DNA from: Myxococcales bacterium
GTDB lineage: Bacteria; Myxococcota_A; Polyangia; Haliangiales; Haliangiaceae
Length of the DNA: 64,000 bases
Assembly: GCA_016717005.1 (NCBI GenBank)
Contig: JADJUF010000010.1
Location: 57,120 to 121,119, forward strand
Direction: 5' to 3'
The notes beneath the pieces are model-generated. The model was not told the DNA's origin, made no database searches, and saw only the letters and a list, made by a program, of their open reading frames with translations. The position numbers and the translations under genes are program-made. Positions 11,053 to 19,631 of the stretch are shown here, piece after piece. Within the stretch, counting starts at the first letter, position 1, and every line of letters starts with the position of its first letter.

Positions 11053-12156
11053 TCACAGGTAGTAGTGCAGCTGGAGCTGCGACAGGAAGCCGGGCGCGTC
11101 GAGGTCGTTGCCGACGGCGCTGGCGCGGTTGAGCCAGTACAGCTCGACGTGGGCGCGCGGGAAGTACTGCAGCACGATCTCGGCGGCGTCGCGCCACGAC
11201 CGCAGGGTCAGGTCGGGCTGCCAGCGGTGGACGCCGGCGGCGAGCCACACGCCCCGGGTCACGCGCTGGCTGGCGCCGAGGTAGCCGCCGAGCTGCCACC
11301 GGGTCGGGCCGGCCGGGAAGCTCTGGCGCTGGAGCGCGACCTCGCCCTCGAGCAAGAGCCCGGCGCCGTCGAACCAGCGCTGGCCGGTGCCGTCGAGCAG
11401 CACCCGGGTGTCGTCGGGCGAGGTCGCGTAGCGCACGCCGGTGCCGAGCGCCGCGGTCTGATCGAGCACGCGCCGCTGGTAGCTCGCGGCCACGCCCTTG
11501 GCCCGGGGCCCCGCGCCGAGGAGCGGCACCGGGTTGGGGATGAACGCGTGGACGTGGCCCTCCCAGTCGCCGCGCACGACCCCGGCGCCGACGCCGTAGG
11601 GCTCCTCGGACAGGCCGAACCCGAGGTAGCGCCGCACGGACGCGGTGTGGTCGGGCAGGCGCAGCCCGAGCGGGGTGAAGAACCGCCCGGCCCGCGCGTA
11701 GGCGGCGCCGCGCTGGTACATCAGGTAGTGCTCGCGCGAGCCGAGGCGCTCGATCAGGGGCGGGCTGGGATCGCGGGCGGCGCCGCGCAGCCCGACGACG
11801 AGGTTGAACGACACGCCCGCGCCGCCGGCCCGGGCCGCGAGGTCGGCCTGCATCGGGAACGCCGCGAGGTCGCGCTCGCCGTCGGCGGCCTTGATCATCG
11901 CCGCGCCGCGGAAGTCACCGCCGAGCGCCAGCCACGACGGCGGGGTCCACAGCCCGTGCAGGAGCGCGCCGTCGCCGCCGCGGCTGATCGTGTCGCCGGC
12001 CTCGAGCCGGCCGTAGTCGGTGAGCAGCCCGCCGCCGGTCGGGGCGAGGTGGCACTCGCTGCAGGTCGTCGCGCCGGTCGAGAGCTGGAAGCGCGGGTAG
12101 GCCGCGGCCGGGGCCGCCAGCGCCAGCAGCGCGCCGATGACGACGGCTACTCGCAC
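11053..12156 (-). CDS. Exported beta-barrel-like protein with N-terminal haem c motif
   Basis: 367 residues from GTG at 12156, overlapping the upstream stop by 10 nt. Cleavable signal peptide (ALLALAAPAAAYP). Residues ~20-45 carry TTCSECHLAPTGGG, a CxxCH haem site. The rest alternates hydrophobic and polar residues with Gly and aromatic residues and ends in LQLHYYL, i.e. an aromatic C-terminus typical of outer-membrane barrels. It could be an outer-membrane partner of the small cytochromes in this operon. Family not named. Confidence 0.6.
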   Translation of the reverse strand: MRVAVVIGALLALAAPAAAYPRFQLSTGATTCSECHLAPTGGGLLTDYGRLEAGDTISRGGDGALLHGLWTPPSWLALGGDFRGAAMIKAADGERDLAAFPMQADLAARAGGAGVSFNLVVGLRGAARDPSPPLIERLGSREHYLMYQRGAAYARAGRFFTPLGLRLPDHTASVRRYLGFGLSEEPYGVGAGVVRGDWEGHVHAFIPNPVPLLGAGPRAKGVAASYQRRVLDQTAALGTGVRYATSPDDTRVLLDGTGQRWFDGAGLLLEGEVALQRQSFPAGPTRWQLGGYLGASQRVTRGVWLAAGVHRWQPDLTLRSWRDAAEIVLQYFPRAHVELYWLNRASAVGNDLDAPGFLSQLQLHYYL

Positions 12157-12542
12157 GTCGCGCCCTCCGCGATCCAGCGCTCGACGAGCGCGAGCTCGAC
12201 CTCCGGCAGCGGGCTGTCGGGCGGCATGCGCGGTCGGCCGATGCCGCGCAGCTGGTAGACCAGCTGCGAGAACTCGGGGCTGCCGGGGTCGACGTAGTTG
12301 CGCGGCGGCGCGCCGGGCACCAGCGGCTCGCCGCAGATGCGGCCGGTCAGGAAGGTGTACGCGCCGGTCCGCGACGACAGGTCGAGCCCGGCGACCGCGG
12401 CGGCGGTCGAGTGGCACCCGGCGGTGGCGCACGCCGGCGCGATCACGGCGGTGTGCAGGTACGACCAGCGCGCGGGCCGATCGTCGACGTCGGCGCACCC
12501 GACCAGGGCCGCGAGCACGAGGAGGCGAGGGGGCGAGGGCAT
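12147..12542 (-). CDS. Lipoprotein with CxxxxCH haem motif (planctomycete-type cytochrome C-like)
   Basis: 131 residues. Lipobox ALVGCA, then IAPACATAGCH, a C-x4-CH site as in Planctomycete cytochrome C domains, and GRPRMPPDSPLPEVELALVERWIAEGA, the distal Met helix. First gene of the operon running 12542 to 9910. Ends within the next gene (10-nt overlap), implying translational coupling. Confidence 0.7.
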   Translation of the reverse strand: MPSPPRLLVLAALVGCADVDDRPARWSYLHTAVIAPACATAGCHSTAAAVAGLDLSSRTGAYTFLTGRICGEPLVPGAPPRNYVDPGSPEFSQLVYQLRGIGRPRMPPDSPLPEVELALVERWIAEGATCE

Positions 12543-12576
12543 CCGTGCCCATGCCTACGCCGGTCGCCGCGGCTGG

Positions 12577-13398
12577 TTACACCGCGGCCGCGGGCAAGAG
12601 CGCCGCCAGCGCGGCGCCGTCGACGTGGACGTCGTGGCGGGCCAGGCGCGCGACCACGCGCTCACGCACCGCGGTCACCAGCGCGCGCTGGTGATCGGCC
12701 GCCGGCGCGACGCCCAGCCCCGGCGCCTGGCACGCGTCGCAGGCCTCGCGCTGCCACAGCGGCGCGAAGCTGGCGATCGCCGCCAGCGCGACCTCGGCCA
12801 GGTGCGCGCGATCGGCGGGCTCGAGCTGCGGCCCGGCCCAGGCCAGCAGGCGGAACCCCAGCTCGGCGTGGGGGCCCTCGTCGCCGAGCAGGCGATCGAG
12901 CACGGCCTGCACCAGCGGCTCGGTCACGAGCGCCCGCGACCGGCGCAGCGCTGGCACGCTCAGCGCCTCGCCGACGCACGACACGCTGATCGCCAGCTCG
13001 AGCGCGCGCACCAGCGCCGGCGCGCCCGGCGTCGTCACCTGCGAGATCTGGGCGACGTCGAACGCCAGCGGCAGCGCGCCGCCCAGCTCGCCCAGCAGCC
13101 GGGCGACCAGCTCGACGTGATCGAGCTCGTCGACGACGATGTCGGCGGCGACGGCGGTGAGATCGACCGGCGCGCCGCACTCGAGCAGCGCGGTGGCCAG
13201 GTTGCCGAACGCCGCGGCGCTGGCGTACTCGGTGAAGACCCCGTTGGTCCACACGCGCCGGGCCTCGAGCAGCTCGGCCGCGGTCGTCGACGCGAGGTCG
13301 AGCGTGCCCCAGGGCAGGTCGTCGATGCCGGGCCGGCGCCGGCGCAGGCGTCGCTCGGACCAGACGCCCTGCCAGTCGAGCTGGAACAGCGCGGTCAC
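12577..13398 (-). CDS. Ferritin-like superfamily protein (copy 1)
   Basis: 273 residues from GTG at 13398, overlapping the upstream lipoprotein stop by GTGA. Helical protein with paired E/ExxH motifs: IVVDELDHVELVARLLGELGG in the middle, GEALSVPALRR and LLGDEGPHAELGFRLL. These are the metal ligands expected in a ferritin-like four-helix bundle, so a di-iron site is plausible. A CDAC pair near the C-terminus (REACDACQAPG) is extra. The same gene arrangement (lipoprotein then ferritin-like, GTGA overlap) recurs at 23980-25139. Confidence 0.65.
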   Translation of the reverse strand: MTALFQLDWQGVWSERRLRRRRPGIDDLPWGTLDLASTTAAELLEARRVWTNGVFTEYASAAAFGNLATALLECGAPVDLTAVAADIVVDELDHVELVARLLGELGGALPLAFDVAQISQVTTPGAPALVRALELAISVSCVGEALSVPALRRSRALVTEPLVQAVLDRLLGDEGPHAELGFRLLAWAGPQLEPADRAHLAEVALAAIASFAPLWQREACDACQAPGLGVAPAADHQRALVTAVRERVVARLARHDVHVDGAALAALLPAAAV

Positions 13399-13892
13399 GG
13401 CAGGCCCCGACGGCACGCGGCCACGAGCGGCTCGGTCGAAGGGGCGTCGGCGGCGATCGTGGTCATGGTCGGCTGCTCGCTGGCGGCGTCGGTGATGAGC
13501 CGCACCTGGCGATCGACGTCGATGAACACGGTCACGTCGGTGGTGCCGCAGGTCCGGCTCTGGAACGCCCAGCGCCCACCGTCGGCCTCGATCAGGCGGG
13601 TCGTGCCGACGGCGTCCGTGCACTGGCGCTGCGGCGGACCCTTGGTGGCGATGTTGCCGCACACCGGGCGCTCGCTGGCCGAGACCAGCGGGCGCGCGAC
13701 CGCGACGCCGGGCGCGGACACGGGGCGGACCAGCGGCCGGGGCGCGGGCGTGGGGCGGACCAGGGGCCGGGGCGCGGCGGCGCGGGGCCGGGCCGTGTGG
13801 GCGGGGGCGTCGCCCGGACGGGCCTCGGCGACGCAGGCGGTGGCGGCGAGGGTGGAGAGCGCGAGGACGAGGGTGGTGGGCGGGGGCGGCAT
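13395..13892 (-). CDS. Pro/Ala-rich lipoprotein paired with ferritin-like gene (copy 1)
   Basis: 165 residues from ATG at 13892. This start has a clear Shine-Dalgarno (AAAGGAG, 7 nt upstream on the minus strand), unusual in this half of the window. Lipobox TLAATACV. A Pro/Arg/Ala linker (repeated RPLVRP) leads to a small domain with three or four Cys (VCGNIATKG, QCTD, RTCGTT, ACRRG) and beta-strand-like FIDVDRQVRLITD. Couples to the ferritin-like gene by GTGA overlap. Unrecognised; perhaps anchors or serves its partner at the membrane. Confidence 0.55.
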   Translation of the reverse strand: MPPPPTTLVLALSTLAATACVAEARPGDAPAHTARPRAAAPRPLVRPTPAPRPLVRPVSAPGVAVARPLVSASERPVCGNIATKGPPQRQCTDAVGTTRLIEADGGRWAFQSRTCGTTDVTVFIDVDRQVRLITDAASEQPTMTTIAADAPSTEPLVAACRRGLP

Positions 13893-14037
13893 GGGTGGCT
13901 CCTTTGAGCACCAGGACGCCCGCGGCCCCCGACCGTTAACCGCGCCGCCAAGAAAAAGACGACGTGCCGCCCGCCGCGCAGAGCCTGTGCTTCTTCCGGT
14001 CGAGCACCGGTCGACGCGCCGGGAGTTTCGCGTCCTG

Positions 14038-14103
14038 GGTGGGGGCCCTCATCGGGGCTGCCCCCGATGGGGGAGGGTTCGGCGACGAACCCTCTGGAAC
14101 TCA
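14038..14103 (-). terminator. Two-hairpin 3' element, copy A (after the glutathione transferase)
   Basis: In gene direction it starts at the stop codon of the gene at 14101. First stem AGGGTTC/GAACCCT (14093-14087 with 14080-14074, loop GTCGCC), second stem CATCGGGG/CCCCGATG (14069-14062 with 14057-14050). No U-tract. A second copy at 37725-37783 conserves both hairpins with compensatory base changes. Confidence 0.6.
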
Positions 14104-14724
14104 GGCGCGGCCGGCGGCCTTGCGCCAGCTCGCGCGCTCGGCGCACCGCTGCCACCACGCCATCACGTGCGCGTGCGGCACGAACAGCTCCTTGGCGGGG
14201 GTCGCCATCAGGTACTCGATGTACGGCAGGAAGCCGACGTCGGCGAGCGTGAACGCGTCGCCGGCCAGGGACGGCGACTGAGCGAGGCGGGCGTCGAGCA
14301 CCGCGAGCGCGCGGGTGATGCCGGCGTTGCCGTCGCTGATCATCTGCGGGTCCTGGGCCTGACCGCGCATCGGGAAGAACACGTAGTTGTAGATGAGCTT
14401 CATCGCCGACGGCGTGAAGTTCGAGGTTTCGACGCTGATCCAGTGCTCCATGACCGCGCGGCCCTGGGCGGTGTGCGGCACCAGCGCGCCGCCGGCCCGC
14501 TCGTCGAGGTAGCGGCAGATCGCGCGCGACTCGTAGAGCGCGAAGCCGTCGTCGTCGATCGCCGGCACCTGGCCGAACGGCTGCCGCGCGAGGTGCGCCG
14601 GCTGCTTGTGCTCGCCGGCCCCCAGGTCGACGTTGAGGAACTCGAACGGGGTGCCGGTCTCGTGCAGCGTGCACAGCACCTTGCGGGTGCAGGTGCTCAG
14701 CGGGTTGCCGAAAAGCTTGATCAT
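14101..14724 (-). CDS. Glutathione S-transferase family protein
   Basis: 207 residues. N-terminal thioredoxin-like domain: MIKLFGNPLSTCTRKVL with the Ser-Thr-Cys region for glutathione activation, FGQVPAIDDDGFALYESRAICRYLDE, the cis-Pro 'VPAI' and 'ESRAI' motifs that bind glutathione. C-terminal helical domain contains FTLADVGFLPYIEYL (the N-capping box S/T-x-x-D). Resembles plant phi/bacterial beta-type GSTs. TACCCT at 14736-14731 (minus strand) is six bases before the ATG, the leaderless pattern. Cytosolic conjugating or peroxidase enzyme; substrate not predictable. Confidence 0.9.
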   Translation of the reverse strand: MIKLFGNPLSTCTRKVLCTLHETGTPFEFLNVDLGAGEHKQPAHLARQPFGQVPAIDDDGFALYESRAICRYLDERAGGALVPHTAQGRAVMEHWISVETSNFTPSAMKLIYNYVFFPMRGQAQDPQMISDGNAGITRALAVLDARLAQSPSLAGDAFTLADVGFLPYIEYLMATPAKELFVPHAHVMAWWQRCAERASWRKAAGRA

Positions 14725-14777
14725 CGGCGCAGGGTAGCGCCGAACCGACCGGGCGGCAGGGCGCCGCGTGGGCGGGA

Positions 14778-15869
14778 TCACGGGTGGAGCACCGCGCCGC
14801 CGATCACCTGGCCGCGCCACTTGGTCAGCAGGGCCTCGCGCCACGCGGTCAGCGGGAACCGGTGCGACACGTACGGCGAGATCGCCCCGGCCGCGGCCCA
14901 GCCCAGCACCGCGGCCAGGCGCGGTGGCCGCAGCGCCGGATCCTTGACGGTCGAGATCACGGTCGGGCAGCCCAGCACGTCGAGGCCCTTCATCATGATC
15001 AGGTTGGTGGGCAGCTGGTTGGCGTTGGGCGCGCCGCGCCCGCCCTTGCCGGCGGCCACGAACGGCGTCGCGGCCCAGCCGACGATCAGGTAGCGCGCGC
15101 CGAACCGCGCGCACCGCAGCGCCGCCTGCGACAGCTCGCCGCCGACGCCGTCGTAGACCACGTCGACGCCGTCGGGCGCGATCGCCTTGACCGCGTCGCG
15201 CAGCGGCGCGTCGCCGAGCGCGACGACGTGATCGGCGCCCCGGGCCGCGACCACCTCGAGCTTGGCGGCCGAGCGCCCGACCGCGATGACCCGGGCGCCG
15301 ACCTGGCGGGCGACGTCGACCGCGGCCAGGCCGGTGGCGCCGGCCGCGCCCAGGATCAGCACGGTCTCGCCCGCGGCGAGCCGGCCGCGCGTGAGCAGGC
15401 AGTGGTAGGCGGTCTCGTAGTTGCCGAGCAGGCAGCAGGCCTGATCGAAGTCGAGCGCGCCCGGGATCGGCACGACCGCGGCCGCCGGCGCCACCGCGTA
15501 GCTCGCGAAGCCGCCGTAGCGTTGGTAGGCGCCGAGCGAGCGCGGGCCCGACGTGAAGCCGTCGATCAGCACGCGATCGCCGACGGCGCAGGTCGTGACC
15601 GCGGGCCCGCGCCACGCGATCGTGCCGGCGTACTCCAGCCCGGGCGTGTACGGCGGCGTCGGCACGTGCTGGTACTGGCCGCTGGTCATGAGCAGATCGA
15701 CCCAGCCGACCTGGGCGCTGGCGACCGCGACGATCACGTCGGTCGGCGCCAGCGTCGCCGGATCGGGCGGCGCCATCGGCTCGAGCGCGAGGTGGTGATC
15801 GATCGCGTCGAGCGGGGTCTCGCCGAGCGCGGTGACGACGACGCGGTGGCCGGGCTGCATCGCCGGCAT
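14778..15869 (-). CDS. Medium-chain (MDR) NADPH:quinone reductase-like oxidoreductase
   Basis: 363 residues (ATG at 15869; a second ATG at 15860 is possible). GroES-like N-terminal half with PGLEYAGTIAWRGPAV and GDRVLI; Rossmann half with the nucleotide-binding VLILGAAGATGLAAVDVARQVGA, then VYDGVGGELSQAALR. No zinc-ligand cysteine pattern of true alcohol dehydrogenases, so it belongs to the quinone-reductase/enoyl-reductase-like branch. NADPH-dependent reduction of an unknown small molecule in the cytosol. Upstream region is shared with the divergent lipoprotein gene at 16024. Confidence 0.88.
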   Translation of the reverse strand: MPAMQPGHRVVVTALGETPLDAIDHHLALEPMAPPDPATLAPTDVIVAVASAQVGWVDLLMTSGQYQHVPTPPYTPGLEYAGTIAWRGPAVTTCAVGDRVLIDGFTSGPRSLGAYQRYGGFASYAVAPAAAVVPIPGALDFDQACCLLGNYETAYHCLLTRGRLAAGETVLILGAAGATGLAAVDVARQVGARVIAVGRSAAKLEVVAARGADHVVALGDAPLRDAVKAIAPDGVDVVYDGVGGELSQAALRCARFGARYLIVGWAATPFVAAGKGGRGAPNANQLPTNLIMMKGLDVLGCPTVISTVKDPALRPPRLAAVLGWAAAGAISPYVSHRFPLTAWREALLTKWRGQVIGGAVLHP

Positions 15870-16012
15870 GATGCCGGAACCGGCGGCCGGGCGGTCCGCG
15901 GCGGTCCGGATCTTCGAGGCCGCTCGGCCCCGGGCGGCACGCGCCGGGTCGGAGCAGCGTGGCGAGCATCACGCCGCGGTCACAAGGGCGCGCGCACGTC
16001 GAGGCGCCTTGG

Positions 16013-16018
16013 TAGCCT
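16013..16018 (+). promoter_or_regulatory. TAGCCT -10-like box, leaderless arrangement
   Basis: GGTAGCCT ends five bases before ATG at 16024. No Shine-Dalgarno. Confidence 0.45.
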
Positions 16019-16023
16019 GGCGC

Positions 16024-17112
16024 ATGCGCACCGCTGTCGCTGCCCTCGCGTGGATGGGGGCGATCGTCGTGGCCACCGCCTGCGGCGGCGGCAGCCCGGT
16101 CGACGCCGGCGGCTACGATCCGTTGCCACCCATCGACGCGTCGGGACCGCTGATCGAGGCGCCGCTCGAGCAGTGGACCTGGGTGCCGATCGAGGGCATG
16201 CGCTGCGGCGACGGCTCGGCCACCGGCGTCGGGGTCAACCTGACCCGCCGCAGCGATCGGGTGCTGGTGTTCCTCAACGGCGGCGGCGCCTGCTGGGACG
16301 CCCAGACCTGCTTCGAGCTGCGCACCGCCGCCAGCATCGACGCGCCGTTCGGCGCCGCCGAGTTCGAGGCGGTGCGGGCCACCCTCGCGAGCTACCCGCT
16401 GTTCGGGCGCGCGGCCGGCAGCCCGTTCCAGAACGTCAGCTTCGTGTTCGTGCCGTACTGCACCGGCGATCTGCACGCCGGCCACAACACCGCGCCGTAC
16501 ACCACCACCGCCGGGCCGCGCACGGTCGCGCACGTCGGCCAGGACAACCTCGACGCGCTGTGGCCGCGGTTGCGCGACGTGCGGCCGGGCGCCGATCGGG
16601 TCTGGCTGACGGGCGCGTCCGCCGGCGGCTACGGCGCGATGCTCGAGGTCGATCGCCTGCGCGCGGCGTTCAGCGCATCGCGCGTCGACGTGCTGTCCGA
16701 CTCGTCGCACCCCATCGATCCGGAGCCGGCGCGGTGGGACGCGATGCGCGCCGCGTGGTCGCTCGACCTCCCCGGCGGCTGCGCGGCCTGCGCCACCGGC
16801 TTCGGGGGATGGCCCGCCCACCTGCGCGCCACCGCCCCGACCGGCGCGCGCTGGGCGCTGCTGATGAACACCCGCGATCAGACGATCGCGGCCTACTTCG
16901 GCGTGAGCCAGGCCGAGCTGGCCGCCCGCACGCTGGCGATCCGCGATGGCATGACCGTCGGCAGCGGCCAGGCCGCGTTCGTGATCGACGCCGCCAGCCA
17001 TGTGCTCACCGCCACCAGCCCGGCGCCGCAGACCACCGGCGGCGTGGGCATCGCCGCTTGGGTCCGGCAGTTCGCCATCGATGACCTGGCGTGGGCGTCG
17101 GCGGGCCCGTGA
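16024..17112 (+). CDS. Pectin acetylesterase/Notum-family lipoprotein
   Basis: 362 residues. Signal peptide with lipobox (VVATACGGG). Alpha/beta-hydrolase of the pectinacetylesterase family: RVLVFLNGGGACWDAQTCF (oxyanion-hole Gly-rich segment and conserved Trp-Cys), YCTGDLHAGHN, and the nucleophile elbow LTGASAGGYGAML with Ser in G-x-S-x-G. A late SHVLTAT is the probable catalytic His. Presumably removes O-acetyl (or in Notum-like proteins, acyl) groups outside the cytoplasm; the substrate cannot be told from sequence. Confidence 0.8.
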   Translation: MRTAVAALAWMGAIVVATACGGGSPVDAGGYDPLPPIDASGPLIEAPLEQWTWVPIEGMRCGDGSATGVGVNLTRRSDRVLVFLNGGGACWDAQTCFELRTAASIDAPFGAAEFEAVRATLASYPLFGRAAGSPFQNVSFVFVPYCTGDLHAGHNTAPYTTTAGPRTVAHVGQDNLDALWPRLRDVRPGADRVWLTGASAGGYGAMLEVDRLRAAFSASRVDVLSDSSHPIDPEPARWDAMRAAWSLDLPGGCAACATGFGGWPAHLRATAPTGARWALLMNTRDQTIAAYFGVSQAELAARTLAIRDGMTVGSGQAAFVIDAASHVLTATSPAPQTTGGVGIAAWVRQFAIDDLAWASAGP

Positions 17113-17175
17113 CCCTGGCCTGATCCACCTTCCCAAGCGATCCGCAAGAGATCAGCTGGTGGTGAACGATAATTC

Positions 17176-17190
17176 TGGCAAGAATTAGGC
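17176..17190 (+). promoter_or_regulatory. Candidate sigma-54 (-24/-12) promoter of glnA
   Basis: TGGCAAGAATTAGGC: GG and GC are separated by exactly 10 bases as sigma-54 promoters require, with TGGCA matching the -24 block but AGGC only half matching the -12 block. An overlapping GATAAT (17168-17173) could be a sigma-70 -10. glnA is a classical NtrC/sigma-54 target, which makes the match more credible. Confidence 0.35.
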
Positions 17191-17248
17191 TTCGTCGGGC
17201 TGGATCAAGGCTTGGCGGCGGTCCACAGTCCGCCTCCAGGAGGCACCC

Positions 17249-18717
17249 GTGGACACCCGCAAGAGCCGCACTGCATCGAACACCGCCCCGCGCGAGCTGC
17301 GCGACTTCCTCGAGATCCCGTACGACGAGCTCGAGGAGCTCAACCTCGAGGCCAAGAACCAGCGCCTGAACCGGACCAAGCCCGACAAGATCCGCGAGCA
17401 GCGCATGAAGTACCTGACCGACGAGAAGCGCATCAAGGCCGTCACCGTGTGCTTCACCGACCTCGAGGGTCGGCTGCACATGCTCGACTACGACAAGAAG
17501 TTCCTCCTGCGTCGGCCGACAACCTGACCTTCGACGGCAGCTCGATCCGCGGCTTCTCGGCGCAGCAGGAGTCCGACCTGCGCCTCGGCATCGACTGGCC
17601 GGCGTTCTACTGGCTGCCGGCCGACGTCTTCGGGCCCGGCAAGGTGCTGGTGTTCGGCGAGGTGCTCGAGAAGGACGGCTCGCCCTACGAGGGCGATCTG
17701 CGCGGCCGGCTCAAGGCCTACACCGAGGGCCTCTACGCCAAGGATCAGACGGTCTGCAACGTGGCCCACGAGATCGAGGGCTTCCTGTTCAAGGGCCGGG
17801 ACGCCGAGCGCCACTACCACGAGACCGGCGCGTTCGAGTTCATCTCGACCGGCGGCTACTACCACTCGCTGCCGGGCGACGCGCTGCGCCGCTTCATCGA
17901 CAGCTCGGCCGAGGCCCAGCGCGCGATGGGCTTCGAGAACGAGAAGGACCACCCCGAGGTGGCGCCGTCGCAGTTCGAGATGAACTTCAAGTACGCCGAC
18001 GCGGTGGTCGGCGCCGATCAGGTGCAGCTGTACAAGCTGCTGGCGCGCCAGGTCGCCAGCCAGCACGACATGACCGCGTCGTTCCTGCCCAAGCCGGTCA
18101 CCGGCGTCAACGGCAACGGCATGCACACCAACCTGTCCTTGTCGAAGAAGGGCGTGAACACCTTCCACGACAAGAAGGGCAAGGACGGCCTGTCCAAGGC
18201 CGGGTGGGACTTCATCGCGCGCATCCTCGGCGCGGCGCCGGACATCTGCCTGGCGCTCAACGCGTCGGTCAACTCGTACCGCCGGCTCGATCCGCACTAC
18301 GAGGCGCCGAACCAGATCAAGGCCTCGGCGATCGACCGCGGCTCGATGGTGCGCATCCCGCTGGGCAACGAGCGCTCGGCCCGGGTCGAGGTGCGGTCGG
18401 TGGCGCCCGACGCCAACCCGTACATGTCGGTCTACACGATCCTGCGCACCGGCCTCGAGGGCCCGGTCGAGGCCGACGACGACGGCAAGAAGTCGCGGAC
18501 CCGGTTCCTGCCCGACAACATCTACGACGCGATCCGCCTGTTCAAGGGCAGCGCGTTCACCAAGAAGCTGTACGGTGAGACCGTCCACACCAAGTACGTC
18601 GAGCTCAAGAACGCGTCGGCCGAGCGCTGCCCGAAGGCCCTGGGCGCGACGGTCAAGACCAACGAGATCCAGTTCCACCACGAGATCACGAACCAGTACC
18701 TGTGGTCGAAGTTCTGA
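17249..18717 (+). CDS. glnA: Glutamine synthetase (type I), with a single-base frameshift
   Basis: GTG at 17249 is set by a strong Shine-Dalgarno AGGAGG (17238-17243). The frame breaks near 17505-17510, in CTCCTGCGTCGG: adding one G (CTGGCGTCGG) restores DYDKKFLL-A-SADNLTFDGSS and gives 490 whole codons. Motifs: TFDGSSIRGF (beta-grasp), MNFKYADAV, NGNGMHTNLSL (ammonium and glutamate site), NRYK-equivalent SYRRLDPHYEAPN, ERSARVEVRS. Makes glutamine from glutamate, ammonia and ATP. The Tyr-adenylylation loop (NLYDLP) of the beta subtype is not evident. Because the protein is essential in most bacteria and otherwise intact, an assembly error is more likely than a pseudogene. Confidence 0.9.
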
Positions 18718-18776
18718 GCGGGGCGGATCCGGGCGGAGCTTGCCTCTCCTGAACCGATTCGCTCGGCGGAGGTCTG

Positions 18777-18812
18777 GGGCCCTCCTCGGGGCGGTCCTCG
18801 ATGGGGGCCGGC
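18777..18812 (-). terminator. Degenerate copy C of the two-hairpin element, between convergent genes
   Basis: Read on the minus strand it gives CCCCCATCGAGGACCGCCCCGAGGAGGGCCCC-like sequence, similar to the second hairpin of copies A and B but with a mismatched stem. It sits between glnA and the convergent TSUP gene and could terminate both. Confidence 0.35.
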
Positions 18813-18839
18813 GCGCGGGCGCGGTCGCGGGGCCGCCGA

Positions 18840-19544
18840 TCAGGCGCTGGCGAGGGTGACGACGATGGCGACGAGCGGCGCGGCCACCTCGAGGCGGTCG
18901 AGCCAGGGGCCGCGCACGTGGGCGCGCACCCGGCGGCCGATCAGGTTGCCGACCACCAGCGCGGCCGCGAGCGTGGCCAGGGCCGGCACCATCGCGGCGC
19001 TGTACAGCCCGCCGAGCGCGTAGCCGGCGACCCGGGCGCTGTTGAGGATCAGGGCGCTGGCGGCGACGGTCGCGACGTAGCCGTCGCCGCGCACGCCCGC
19101 GGCCAGGAGCACCGGCGACACCAGCACGCCGGCGCCGCCGGCCGACGCGCCGACCGCGCCGACCACCGCGCCGCTGCCGGTGAGCGCCCGCGGCGACGGC
19201 GCCCACGCGAGGCCGCCGAGCGCGCGGGCCAGCGCCAGCGCGGCCACGACGATCAGCGCGCCGTGCAGCACCGCCGGCGGCAGCGAGGTCACGACCACGG
19301 CGCCGGCGAGCGCGCCGACCGCCAGGCCGACGCCGAACCGGGCCACGATCGCGCGGTCGACCGCGCGCGCGTACAGCGCGGCCCGGTGGGCGTTGCCGAC
19401 GGTCAGGGCCGCGGCCGACAGCGCCAGCGCGGTGGCCGGCGGCATGAGCAGGGACAAGAGCGCCAGCGCGACCATGCCGCCGCCGACGCCGGTGACCGTG
19501 GTCAGGATGCCGCCGAGGAGACCGATCGCGACGAGGAGCGCCAT
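18840..19544 (-). CDS. TSUP/TauE-SafE family membrane permease
   Basis: 234 residues from ATG at 19544, strongly hydrophobic, about seven membrane segments. Typical start LLGGILTTVTGVGGGMVALALL (Gly-rich first segment) repeated in the second half as GAVVGAVGASAGGAGVLVSPVLL, the internal duplication of this family. These proteins move sulfur-containing or organic anions (sulfite, sulfoacetate, taurine-derived) across the inner membrane. Divergent from a LysR regulator 88 bp away, so it is the likely regulated target. Substrate not predictable. Confidence 0.8.
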   Translation of the reverse strand: MALLVAIGLLGGILTTVTGVGGGMVALALLSLLMPPATALALSAAALTVGNAHRAALYARAVDRAIVARFGVGLAVGALAGAVVVTSLPPAVLHGALIVVAALALARALGGLAWAPSPRALTGSGAVVGAVGASAGGAGVLVSPVLLAAGVRGDGYVATVAASALILNSARVAGYALGGLYSAAMVPALATLAAALVVGNLIGRRVRAHVRGPWLDRLEVAAPLVAIVVTLASA

Positions 19545-19593
19545 GCCGCTACGATGGCGTCTCGCGGGCCAGCCGTCTTGTCGAATGATTCGA

Positions 19594-19608
19594 TGGTTTC
19601 CATAACCA
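19594..19608. promoter_or_regulatory. Palindromic candidate LysR operator
   Basis: TGGTTTCCATAACCA: perfect 5-bp arms TGGTT/AACCA around TCCAT, centred between the divergent TSUP and LysR genes. Size and place fit a LysR-type site. Confidence 0.4.
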
Positions 19609-19631
19609 GTGTCGATGGTACGATCGCGGCG

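Noticed and set aside
17249..18717. glnA as a pseudogene
   Set aside because: Only one base is missing and every catalytic motif is intact; assembly error is the simpler explanation.
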